Positions 14,036 through 23,621 of a stretch of DNA of 64,000 bases are shown one piece after another. Under the pieces are notes generated by a model, which did no database searches, was not told where the DNA came from, and saw nothing but the letters and a program-made list of their open reading frames with translations. Location of the stretch: the NCBI RefSeq assembly GCF_014633365.1, contig NC_068344.1, positions 20,971,669 through 21,035,668 on the forward strand. Reading direction: 5' to 3'. This DNA comes from Diospyros lotus (taxonomy: Eukaryota > Streptophyta > Magnoliopsida > Ericales > Ebenaceae). Position 1 is the first letter of the stretch. Each line of letters starts with the position of its first letter. The position numbers and the translations under genes were made by a program.

Positions 14036-14043
14036 TATTTATA
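14036..14043 (-). promoter_or_regulatory. TATA box of the glycine-rich gene copy
   Basis: On the minus strand TATAAATA sits about 100 bases before the ATG at 13937. The leader between them is CT-rich and A-rich without an upstream ATG, as expected for a plant 5' UTR. The captured copy therefore kept its core promoter. Confidence 0.6.
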
Positions 14044-15835
14044 GGACATAACTTGTGTATGTATATTTAGTGTGTGCGCGTGTAACTGTTGTATATTATA
14101 AAATGTGTATACTATTGTGTGTGTGTGTATATGTGTTGTAGCAACATTTCTCTGTGTATGTATACGCGCTATATATTTTTAGTCATTCAATCGCAGCCAT
14201 TATCAAAGCATGATGAAAGAGGCCTTCATTAAGGGCAATTAAATCTCACTAGAAACAAAGATTGGGACCAAAAGCATAACAGTTCATTATTAAGCATAGG
14301 GAATTAAATCTCATGTATATGTCTGTATCATCATGGAGATGGTGTTACAGATCCCATGTATATATGTGATGTAGTCATTTTATATGTATTTTGTGCATTT
14401 TGTATGAATGGGTGTGTTGTACTCTAAAAGCATTTTGTATGTATTTTTACAGTAGCCCAATATAGAGCCTGTCACTACTTGGGCGGCCCAACTCGCTTGG
14501 GCTTGGCGAGGCCCAACACAATCATGTAAAATAAATTTATAATTATTTAAAATTATAAATATAATTATTTTACATTATATTATTAATTTTACATTAAATA
14601 CGAATTCATAATAATTATATTTAAAATTATTAATAATTTATAATAATTTGTAAAATAAAATTAAAAATTAAGAATTTAGGTAGTGGGCCATTTGATCTAA
14701 TTCAATTAAAATGAATGAAAATTGTTTAATTAAGTACTTTGGTTAGAGGTATTAAATTTCATCTCATCCATTCATATACATTTCCATGTAATATAGCTTT
14801 AGTTTTAAAATGAATGAAAGGTGTTTCGGTGTCATGTGTATGTGTATTAATTTAAATAATAAATTAAATTTAAATTGTAAAAATTGTAATTTGTAATTTT
14901 TGTCATTTTTAATTGTAATTTGTAATTATAAAAATTGTAATTTGTAATTGTAAAAATTGTAAATTGTAATTTTTGTCATCTTTCTAGAGAAAGGAAATTT
15001 CATATTGGAAGCACCAAAAAATATAACAAAAGAAAAAAAAAATAGGACATTGGGTACACTTTTATTCAAACATTTATTTCTAACATTGGGTACAATTGAG
15101 TTGCACCAAAATATACAATTTTATCTTTTAACAATTTTATGGGACGAAAATGAGTTGGATCCAATTATACAATTTTATGTAGGTTCCACACTTATAACTT
15201 TATAAGAACCAAGTGTCAATGAGTTAACATTCTTTTCTCTTAACGTTTTATAATAAAAAATAAAAAAATTAAATTAAAAAAATGTTTTACAATCTGAACA
15301 AATTAAATTAAAATTTAAATATCAAATAATACATACCAGTTAGACCCAGTTATTGTATACAATTTTATTTTTTTCATGAGTTGGACCCAAATATATGTGT
15401 TTATTTTTTTTATAACTCATTTGAGTTTCTCTGAGAAAAATTATAACTCATTTGAGATAACCCGTGCTTAAAGTAAAAAATTATACCTCATAGGAGTAGT
15501 GTACGTAAATTATAACTCATTAAGAATTGTAAATTTGAATTAAACAATTAAAAACATTCTCTTCATGGAATAAAAGTGAAAATTTCAAGCCAAAAATCAA
15601 GCAAATCCTCTATCAAGATCCAATTTTCCCAAAAGCCCATTTAACCCAACATCAATGGTAATTTCATATAACAAAACATAATAAATGCTATTTTATTTTT
15701 ATTTTTATAAAAAATTATTGGGTGTAAAAAATCAGGGTCGTCATCTTCCTTAATTTTACTTTCCAATTATTCCTCTTAGACTTTCCAAGTGATAATTATT
15801 CATACCAGGATTTGATTTTTGTTTTACTTTTATCA
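14044..15835. other. Helitron interior, AT-rich, no gene
   Basis: TG-rich microsatellite-like DNA at about 14060-14160 is followed by AT-rich DNA. A degenerate minisatellite of ATTGTAATTTGTAATT-type units lies at about 14866-14980. The 66-codon frame at 15005-15205 has no recognisable domain and sits in AT-rich sequence, so I do not call it a gene. Confidence 0.5.
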
Positions 15836-16690
15836 TTTTAATGTGATTGTTAAAATACATCTGTTCTAAACATTGGGTTGGCTTTTTATCCATGGTAGTT
15901 ATTTATTTAAATAAAATATTTAATTTTATTATCTGATTTGGTAGCAACTGATTTGTTTTTTAGGTTGAAGTGTAACAGTTATGAACAATATTACTATTTT
16001 TTATCAAATAAGTTTTTTTTTTCTTCATATAAATTTAATATAATGCCTATGTTTTTTTTTTAAAAAAAAATACTTATCATATCTAATTTTTTTCCTCATA
16101 CTTTAGAGATGGATAGAGACTTACACCGAACCGTAATATCGACTTTGCTTACTAATTTTTTTATTTATGTGTATAAAGTTTTATTTATCACTCTAAAGTT
16201 TTTACATGTATAGGTTCGATTTCTTCAAGAAATAAATGTTAATGTTGTTATTCGTGATGAGCGTGACCTTAATACTATTCGCATTCGTGAGGTAAGCCTA
16301 AGAGTCACTTCAACATTGGACATACATTTTCTTATCATTTAAAAAAATTATAAATATAGTCTACTTATTTTTTATTATTAAAGGCAAAGGCAAAGGCAAA
16401 AGAAAAGGCTACCTCTTCTGACAAATGGAAGAAAAATGCCCATCCCATGGTATGGTTTCTCCACAATTTGTATAAGTTTATTTTTCGAATATTGTCATAT
16501 AAATTTTTTTATGAATTTAGATGTTTTTTTTTACGAATTTATTATTTCAAAAACCATTGTGTTTTATTATATAGATTTTTTTTTTCAAATATTTAATTTG
16601 AATTTTGTTTTTCTAAAGCATGTTAAAGTAAGCATTAAAAATAGAAGAAAATGAATAAGAGAAAAACACATGTTGCATTTATAGCATAGC
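15836..16690 (+). repeat. Helitron 3'-arm, first copy, with exon-like segments
   Basis: This region aligns with 18407-19400. Shared blocks are GATTGTTAAAATACATCT, GCAACTGATTTG, CAGTTATG(A/G)ACAATAT, TTTATTTATGTGTATAAAGTTT, and a conserved stretch that could encode DERDLNTIRIRE ending in GAG/GTAAG. After an intron-like gap, AG leads into a Lys/Ala-rich segment (AKAKAKEKATSS) that ends at ATG/GTATGG. The pattern of conserved coding flanked by GT/AG suggests fragments of a captured gene. I do not recognise the gene. This copy lacks the 3' hairpin and stops near 16699 at the second Helitron's 5' end. Confidence 0.55.
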
Positions 16691-16810
16691 ATAATAATAT
16701 CTATATAATAAGACATAACTGTTTTTGAAAATATGGTGATAGATATCAAATGAAAGGCTGAGATCAATTTTAGATAAAAAAATCAATGGGTGAGAATATA
16801 TGCCCGCTCA

Positions 16811-17590
16811 AACCAAACACCCCCCTCACTCCCCCACCGATTTTTGTCTCTCTAACAATCTCACCCCTCCCTATTTCTCACTCTCACTCTTTCTCTCTCT
16901 CCCTTGCGTCTCCCTCTCGTTGTCGCTTGCCATCGCCATCGTCTCACAGTAAGTCTCTTCTCATTTCTCTCTCTTTGTTTCTGCGTCTCCCTCTCTGTGT
17001 TGGGTTAGTTGTATATATTGTATATATAGAATATATAGATACCTGCTTTCTCTCTCTTTGTTTTTGCGTCTCCTTCTTTGTGTTGGGTTAGTTGTATACA
17101 CACAGTTTCGCCCACCCACACCCTTAAGCACTCCATGCCTCTCATCATATATAATAAAAAACTGTGAACATACTGGAAAAATATAACTAATCGGAAGCGC
17201 AAACCAAACACCCCCCACTCCCCCACCGATTTTTGTCTCTCTCACAATCTCACCCCTCCCTATTTCTCACTCTCACTCTTTCTCTCTCTCCCTTGTGTCT
17301 CCCTCTCGCTGTCGCTTGCCATCACCATCGTCTCACAATAAGTCTCTTCCCATTTCTCTCTCTTTGTTTCTGCGTCTCCCTCTCTGTGTTGGGTTAGTTG
17401 TATATATTGTATATATAGAATATATAGATACCTACTTTCTCTCTCTTTGTTTTTGCGTCTCCCTCTTTGTGTTGGGTTAGTTGTATACACACAATTTTTT
17501 CGGTTAGTTATATTTTTCCAGTATGTTCACATAGTTTTTTTATTGTATATGATGAGAGGCATGGAGTGCTTAAGGGTGTGGGTGGGCGAA
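16811..17590. repeat. 390-bp direct repeat interlocked with a 93-bp inverted repeat
   Basis: Two near-identical CT-rich units, 16811-17104 and 17200-17493, are offset by 389 bp. The segment between them (about 17105-17197) is the reverse complement of the segment after the second unit (about 17499-17590), with few mismatches and one short indel. The second direct unit is thus the loop of a 93-bp stem. Overlapping frames on both strands here (16786-17091, 16961-17245, 17260-17490, 17295-17480) are by-products of the repeats. Confidence 0.85.
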
Positions 17591-17874
17591 ATCGGGGGAT
17601 GGGGAGGGAAGTTGTTGGTTGCGGTGGGGAAGGGGAGGAAGTCTGTGGGGTGACAAGCGAGAACGAGAGAGAGAGAGGGGAGGGTGAAGACGCAGGGGAG
17701 AGTGAGAGTGAGGGGGGATGGTGGGTGGGTGGGTTTGACCAAGAGGTGAGAGAAACAGAGACAGAGGAAGGGGGTGGGTTTGCACGGGCGAGAGAGATGG
17801 AGAGGTGATGACGCAGGGGAGAGTTAGAGCGAATGAGCGGGAAGGGTGAGTGGGTGGGTTTGTGCTCGCAGCAG

Positions 17875-17877
<3 letters not shown>

Positions 17878-17912
<35 letters not shown>
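17878..17912. repeat. (GA)n microsatellite
   Basis: About 35 bases of pure GA repeat lie at the end of a 300-bp purine-rich tract (17600-17912). The frames 17508-17966 and 17570-18010 on the minus strand (Ser-Leu runs) are artefacts of this tract. Confidence 0.9.
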
Positions 17913-17915
<3 letters not shown>

Positions 17916-18406
17916 GTGAAATGTGTGCATGTGTATATAGATGTATCTATATGTGTGTATATGCAAGAAGGCAAGTGGGTTAGATTTCTATATGTGTGTG
18001 TGTGATCCACTTGGATGCAAAATTAAAATAACTATTTTTCAATCACAGACACACGGGTTAGTTGTTTATTGTGGATGTATTTTTCAATAACTATTTGCTG
18101 TGTGATAAATAGATTTCTGTGCTAAACTTTCATAAATTTTAATTTTTTTTAATATTTTGAATTCCTAATTAAAAATATAATTTAAAATTTAAGAGACTTA
18201 GCAGTTTAACATTTAATATGACAAGAAAGTTTAGGTTTTTTTTTTTTTTTCTACTTGTCGAAGGGAGTACAATATTTTGGTGAATGTATATGTGTATGTA
18301 TATTTGTTGAATTTATTTTTTTGACATAAATTTATGTTTGGACTTTTTAAGTGAACTTTATGCCTATAAAATTGAAGTCAATTAGGAAATTTAATTCAAT
18401 TATTCT

Positions 18407-19400
18407 GCTTTGATTGTTAAAATACATCTATTTTAAACATTCAGTTAGTCTTTCTCTTTTTCTTAGATGTTTATATTTTTTTATTTTCTCTTGATTGTAA
18501 CCCGTTAAGTATTTTCTATACATGATAGTTATTTATTATCGGATTTGGCAACTGATTTGAAAATAACATTTCATTGCCATTGAAATCTGTGTTAACTTTT
18601 AGTATTACTAATTTTTTTGCTTCTTGGTATTTTTAGATTGAAGTATAGCAGTTATGGACAATATCACTATTTTTGGTCAAGTTTTTTTTTTTTCTTCATA
18701 TAAATTTAAGTATCTCTCTTATAATATAAGGCCTCTTTTTTTTTTATATAAAGTTATCATATCTAATTTTTTTCTAATAAAATGTTTTTTCCTTATACTT
18801 TATAGGTAGATGGAGACTTACACTGAACTGTAATATTAATTCCGTTTACTAATTTTTTTATTTATGTGTATAAAGTTTGATTTATCACTTTAAAGTGTTT
18901 GTATGTATAGGTTTGATTTCTTCAAGAAAGAAATGTTAATGTTCCTATCCATGATGAGCGTGACCTTAATACTATTCGCATTCGTGAGGTAAGTCTAAAA
19001 GTTACTTAAACATTGAATATGCATTTTTTGATCATTTTAAAAATAAATTCTTAATATATTATACTTATTTTTTATAGGTGAAGACAAAGCAATATCAAAG
19101 GCCATCCCTTTTGACAAAGGAAAGAAAAATGCACATCATGTGGTATGGTTTTTCAACAATTTTTAAAATTTTCTTTTTCGAAGATTATATAAATTTCTTC
19201 TTTTATATAGATTATATAGATTTCTTTTCGAGATTATATAGATTGCATAGTGTCGAATACTTTTTTTTATATGCATTTTTTAAAAGTTTCTTTTTTAAAT
19301 ATTTATTTAATTCTTTTTATTGAATGTGAAATGTTTTCTTAAAGCATTTATACAACATGTTAATGCATTTGTATATAATAAGAACTTTTGAAGGGAAAGA
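18407..19400 (+). repeat. Helitron 3'-arm, second copy
   Basis: Counterpart of 15836-16690. The conserved stretch near 18911-18988 again ends in GAG/GTAAG and could encode the same DERDLNTIRIRE segment. The following exon-like piece (19078-19141) is preceded by TTATAG and followed by GTATGG, but differs more. The coding-like stretch is better conserved than its surroundings, which fits exon fragments captured before the two copies separated. Confidence 0.55.
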
Positions 19401-19437
19401 AGAAAAGGTCAAAAATAAAATTTAATACAGCAGAAAG

Positions 19438-19473
19438 AATATTAGCGTGTAAAAAACATTACACACTAATATT
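19438..19473. repeat. Hairpin in Helitron sub-terminal DNA
   Basis: AATATTAGCGTGTAA at 19438-19452 pairs with 19459-19473 with one mismatch across a 6-base loop. It lies 450 bases inside the Helitron 3' end and is distinct from the terminal hairpin. Role unknown. Confidence 0.7.
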
Positions 19474-19899
19474 CACATTTTATGTACCCAATTATCTAAT
19501 AGTTACGTTCAATACCTTTTCAACGTAGTGCATAGTGAGTTTATAGTTCTATGCGCTTCATGTGTTTTTAAATTTCATCAATGCATGCATTGGTTCTTAT
19601 ATGACTAACAACTCAATCAAGTGAAGTGGAAAAGTCAGTTAAAAGGAAGAAAAAATCCATGATGTAAGCAAAGCAAGAGAGGGGATAATCGTCCCCTTTT
19701 ATTTGCAACAGTAGTAGTATTTGATATTTAATTTTTTTTTATATTTGTTTGACAATAATAGCACTAAATGGTATATATTGTAGAGCACTTTTTTTAATTT
19801 AATTTTTATTATACAACGTTAATAAGTATACAATAATTTTAATTTTAATTTTTATTCAATACTTAATCTTAATATTATTTACTCTTATATTATTTACAT

Positions 19900-19927
19900 C
19901 GTGCCTTTAGGCACGGGTATTTCCTAG
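19900..19927 (+). other. Helitron 3' terminus (hairpin plus CTAG)
   Basis: CGTGCC (19900-19905) and GGCACG (19910-19915) form a perfect 6-bp stem with a TTTA loop. CTAG at 19924-19927 closes the element, followed by T. This is the standard transposition-termination structure of Helitrons. Confidence 0.85.
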
Positions 19928-20650
19928 TATATATATATAACATTATACAATACATTTTATATATAAGAAATTGCACATTAATCCTCAATTTTTTCATAAT
20001 ATCACTTGGATAATTCCCTTATTGCAACTATGCCCTTAAACCTCAAATTAATTTGCATTACAATACCGAAAACACAAAATTAGTAACTTAAAAATTACTC
20101 GATAATGACGATTTTACCCCAGTGTCCTCACCGGGCTATTGTTTCATCTTAAAACTACTGAATGGTTGTTTATTACGAAAAATCGGAGCCCTTTCAGGCT
20201 TCCGTTGACTTTTTGGAAGTCCCCTACGACAATTTAGTTTTGCAACCTAAATGACAGCTGCATTTTAGCTGTATCGAAAATCGTTCCCGATCTGATTTCT
20301 TTCGATACCATAAATGTTATCTCAGAACGCTCATCGAGACCATATCATTTTCCTTAGATAATTTTACTCCGAGACACTCCCTATAGTCGATTCGATACTT
20401 ATAACTATTGTCAAGCCCATTTTTCGGTATTCAAACATTGCTTAAATTACATGGCAACCTTATGTCGAAATAGGGTCTTACAGATTCCCTGGTGACTCAC
20501 AGCAGAAAAGATCATGGTACTATAAGGCTTGACATGCCAAGGCCATAAGAGACACGGATAGTATGTTTCAGCATTGCTATCACGTGGGCTATTATGGTAT
20601 TATAGTGTGATGATAATGTATGTGTCAGTATATGTACTGTGTCATTATAT

Positions 20651-21200
20651 ATTGTACAAAAAAAATATCAAACAACAAGAATAAAACAACATAAAATAGT
20701 TCACACTAATCAACAAAGCTAACAAAATCTATAATATATTCCAACCAAAAATTTATTCCAAAAAAATTAAAAATTAATACCAACAATATTTACAAAAAAA
20801 ATATAACCCAAATATCACTATCATCTATTTATAAGAAAACCTAAGCAATGCACGAAATAATGCCTAATAAATAATATATCCCCAAAATCATTCAAGAGTT
20901 ATTGCATAATTGAGACCCTAAACAATTAAAAAAAATATAAGCTTAAAAGAAAAAGGAAGGAAGCTCCCTGTTTCAAATCTGGGTAAAATGGATTTGGATA
21001 GATGTGGAACAGATCTATCATGCGGCTATTGCTGTGCGTGAGTTGGCTTGGTTGTTGCTTTGCAAACGCCTTGCATGATTGCTGCTTGCGTGATTGCTTT
21101 CTCCAATTCAATCTCTATCGCCTCCGTTCTCTATCTTCTCAATTTCTTTTTATGTCCCTGCTTTCAACCTCTCCAAATTTTCCTCCTTCAAATCTCTTTA
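20651..21200. repeat. AT-rich DNA with a repeat inverted relative to 45700-45850
   Basis: About 20650-20790 is the reverse complement of about 45700-45850: TTGTACAAAAAAAAT, AACAACAAGAATAAAA, TAGTTCACACTAATC and AGCTAACAAAATCTATAATA all recur there in reverse. The rest, up to the LINE tail, is AT-rich and without a gene. The 80-codon frame at 21002-21244 shows no domain. Confidence 0.6.
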
Positions 21201-21499
21201 TTTTCTTTTTATCAATAAGTAAATATGTAAAATTGATCAAATGAACTCTACAAGAACACTGGGCATACCCAAGCAAAACAGAAGATGCAACAAGCTAATG
21301 ACCTATAGCTAAGCCCTAAAAATGGGATAAAACATAAGGATACAAAGAGAAAATAACTCTGTATACATGTGTTTTGACCTTATGAATAATGGAATCCATA
21401 ACTGGTGACTGGCCTTCAAAAATATGTCTATTCCTTGCTATCCATATGAGATAAATAGTATAAGCAAAAACTATCTTCTTGGTCTTACATTGCTAAGAC

Positions 21500-23600
21500 G
21501 TCCCTCATGTGTTCTTTTTAAGCCATTTCAATCCACTAGCTAGAGAAGACATGGATCTTCGGATGCCAATCCAAGATTTGATACTCCCCCAGATCTCTGA
21601 ACTGATCGAATAATTAAAGAAGATGTGCTAGATCGATTCATCAAAAGCCCCACAGAGGCCACATCTTTTATTCGTGTCTAGAAAGTGCAGTTTATCTCTG
21701 GTGAGAAGCTTTGCATTCACTGTTAGCCACAAAATAAATGCATGCTTGGGAATAATTGGCGAGTTCCACACAACATTAGCCCATACTTTCTTCCCGCCTT
21801 TCAAATGAAAATAGTTATAAACTTTAAAAAGACAAATAGCACCTCATTGATCCCAGTTTGATAGTAGTTGGATTACTGCCAACACAAACCCTTCGTTATG
21901 GCCAAGAAAATCTTGTTGAGAGAAAATTTGTTTAAGTAATGGTGAGTCCCCCTTCCTTAGTGACCATCCCCAAATCAAGCCTTCATTGAGATAAACATGG
22001 TTGACCACCTGACCCAAAGAAAATCCTTCTTGTGGTGGATGTTCCATAAGACTTTGATAAGAAAGACCGAATTCCAGCTCTTTAAATCTTTCAAACCAAG
22101 ACCACCCTCTAATTTAAGCAAGCAAATATCCTTCCATGCAACCAACGAATGATTAGAATTCCACAAGAAAGCTTTTCACATCTGAATAATTTATCCCTAA
22201 CAGAAGCAGGAACCAAAAATACTAAGAGCCAAAAACATTCCACCCCTTAGAGGATAGATCTTATCAGCTCTGTCCTACCTGCATAAGACATTGACGAACA
22301 CTTTTAAGAATTAATGTAAGCAGTGAGCTTATCAATAATTGGAGCATAGTGCATAACTTTTAATCTTTCAGCTACTAAATGGATGCCCAAGTAACGAAAT
22401 TGCATGACCCTTATTGGAAAATTAGCCACTAACATAATTTCCTCAAGCTTGTGGCCCTCCAAACTAGCAGCAAACATGTTACATTTCTATTCATTTACAT
22501 ATAAACCAGACTTAGCGCCAAAGTTTGCCAGACACTCCATAACAATTTTAACTGAAGAGACATTGCCTCTAGCCATCAACATTAAATCATTGGTAAAGCT
22601 AAATGTGTGATTTTTAACTTGCCACACTTGGGGTGGTAGTTGAAATCTGAATCACCTATAGCAATTTTTAGCGACCTGGAGAAGTATTTCAAGCATAAGA
22701 CAAAGAAGAACAGGGATAGGGGATCCCCTTTCCTTAATCCCCTCTTACCCTTAAGAAAACCCCAAAGGCTGCCATTGATAATGAGGGAGTATGAAGGAGA
22801 AGTCACACATTCCATGATCCATAGAATAAATCTATTAGGAAATCTCATACCGGTAAGGATGCTTTTGAGAAAAGACTAGTTTACATAGTCATAGGCTTTC
22901 CAAATGTCCACTTTAGCCAGCCACCTAGGAGAGACCCATTTTTTGTTGTAATTTCTCAATAGTTCTTGCACCAAATGTATATTATCAACCATACTTCTAC
23001 CTTAGACAAACGCAGATTATGCTTGGTCCACCAAGGAACTAAGGATGGGAGCCAGACGAGACGCCAAAACTTTGGAGATGACTTTGTAGGTGATGTTACA
23101 GCAAAAGATTAGCCTAAAATCTTGCATTGTGGAAAAGTGAGATGATTTAGGTATTAAAGCCATTGCAATATGATTCACCTGCTTTAAGAGAGAACCCAAA
23201 TCAAAAAATTCCAGGACTGCATTACAGAATAAATCACCAACTAAATTCCAAGCCTTTTTAAAAAAACATGATGTGAAGCCATCCAACCCCAGGGATTTAT
23301 CCTCCCCAATACTGAAAAGGGTTGCTTTAATTTCCTCTTTAGAAATATTCCTAGTAAAATTAAGAGCTTGCTCGTTAGAAACCATGGCTTCCGAGCTAAG
23401 CACCATAGGGTTAATAAGATCACAAGGAATTTCTGAACCTAATAGGCCTTGATAATAACCAATAAATTCCTCTGCCACCTGCTGTTGGGATGATGTAGAA
23501 GAACCATCCCTTTTGATATCTGAAACAATAAAATTCCTCTTCGCATTTATTTTCACCAAAGCATGAAAACTTTTTGTGTTCTTGTCACTATTATTAAGAT
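21500..23600 (-). pseudogene. LINE ORF2, reverse transcriptase and C-terminal part
   Basis: The segment 23559-23017 encodes the RT entry region, with EEIKATLFSIGEDKS and then LGLDGFTSCFF (family consensus GPDGF), then a stretch resembling RPISCCN (here RLIFCCN) and SKVLASRLAPIL. After a lesion, 22848-22582 gives GLRKGDPLSLFFFVLCL (family: GLRQGDPLSP). The catalytic FADD motif appears near 22575-22590 as FTND, so an essential Asp is lost by a G-to-A type change. The piece 22166-21844 gives WKDICLLKLEGGLGLKDLK and WSLRKGDSPL, typical of the region after RT in plant LINEs. At least three frame breaks are present. RT would copy LINE RNA at the nicked target. Confidence 0.85.
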
Positions 23601-23621
23601 AAGAACATTTATGAAGCTAAC

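Larger units (their letters stand above)
9113..19927 (+). mobile_element. Composite Helitron carrying a captured gene copy
   Basis: The 5' end is TCTATATAATAAAACACAAT at 9113. The 3' end has a six-base-pair hairpin (19900-19915) followed about 8 bases later by CTAG at 19924-19927 and a host T, the classic Helitron terminus. Both sides are family-A LTR sequence, so the insertion target is an AT-rich spot in that LTR. A second Helitron 5' end at 16700 lies inside and shares the single 3' end. The interior carries a glycine-rich-protein gene copy and exon-like fragments but no Rep/helicase ORF, so it is non-autonomous. No TSD is present, as expected for Helitrons. The base before 9113 is T rather than the usual A, so the exact 5' end may be off by a base or two. 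Confidence 0.7.
16700..19927 (+). mobile_element. Second Helitron with complete termini
   Basis: It begins TCTATATAATAAGACATAAC after an A (16699) and ends CTAG before a T (19928), the A/T target rule of Helitrons. The end hairpin is CGTGCC-TTTA-GGCACG. Its first 40 bases resemble 9113-9150 of the composite (TCTATATAATAA(A/G)ACA, then TTTTTGAAAAT). The 3.2-kb interior has no Rep/helicase, only the repeats listed separately and an exon-like arm. It is either a Helitron inserted into the tail of the first, or the downstream half of a head-to-tail pair. Confidence 0.65.
7041..20482 (-). mobile_element. Solo LTR, family A (copy A2), split by a composite Helitron
   Basis: The left end TGTAACGCCCC at 7041 and the right end GGTCTTACA at 20482 are the two ends of a family-A LTR in minus orientation. 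A perfect 5-bp TSD, GATTC, flanks it at 7036-7040 and 20483-20487. The left arm (7041-9112) follows copy A3 from its terminus through the polypyrimidine tract (about 8340-8640) and the GC-rich part. The right arm (19928-20482) follows the rest of A3 (about 25190-25744). The 10.8 kb between is the Helitron insertion. The long frames at 8260-8957 fall in the CT-rich part of the LTR and are not genes. Confidence 0.88.
4779..20650 (+). mobile_element. LTR of family B (copy B1), split by a 13.4-kb insertion and 3'-truncated
   Basis: It starts TGTAAAGAT and follows copy B2 (59277-62313, minus strand) step by step: A-rich start, purine-rich run, CT microsatellite at about 4929-4950, the ACAAGGAGGTAAGTGC block, then 6420-6560 and 7010-7040. 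It breaks at 7040 and resumes at 20483 with CCTGGTGACTCACAGCAG, exactly as in the uninterrupted B2 copy. Homology to B2 fades near 20640-20650, so roughly the last 700 bp are missing and no TSD can be tested. An (AAT)n run is at about 4812-4836. No coding sequence. Confidence 0.8.

Noticed and set aside
17508..18010. Frames of 146-152 codons on the minus strand
   Set aside because: Ser/Leu/Pro runs caused by a purine-rich tract and the (GA)n repeat; no conserved feature.
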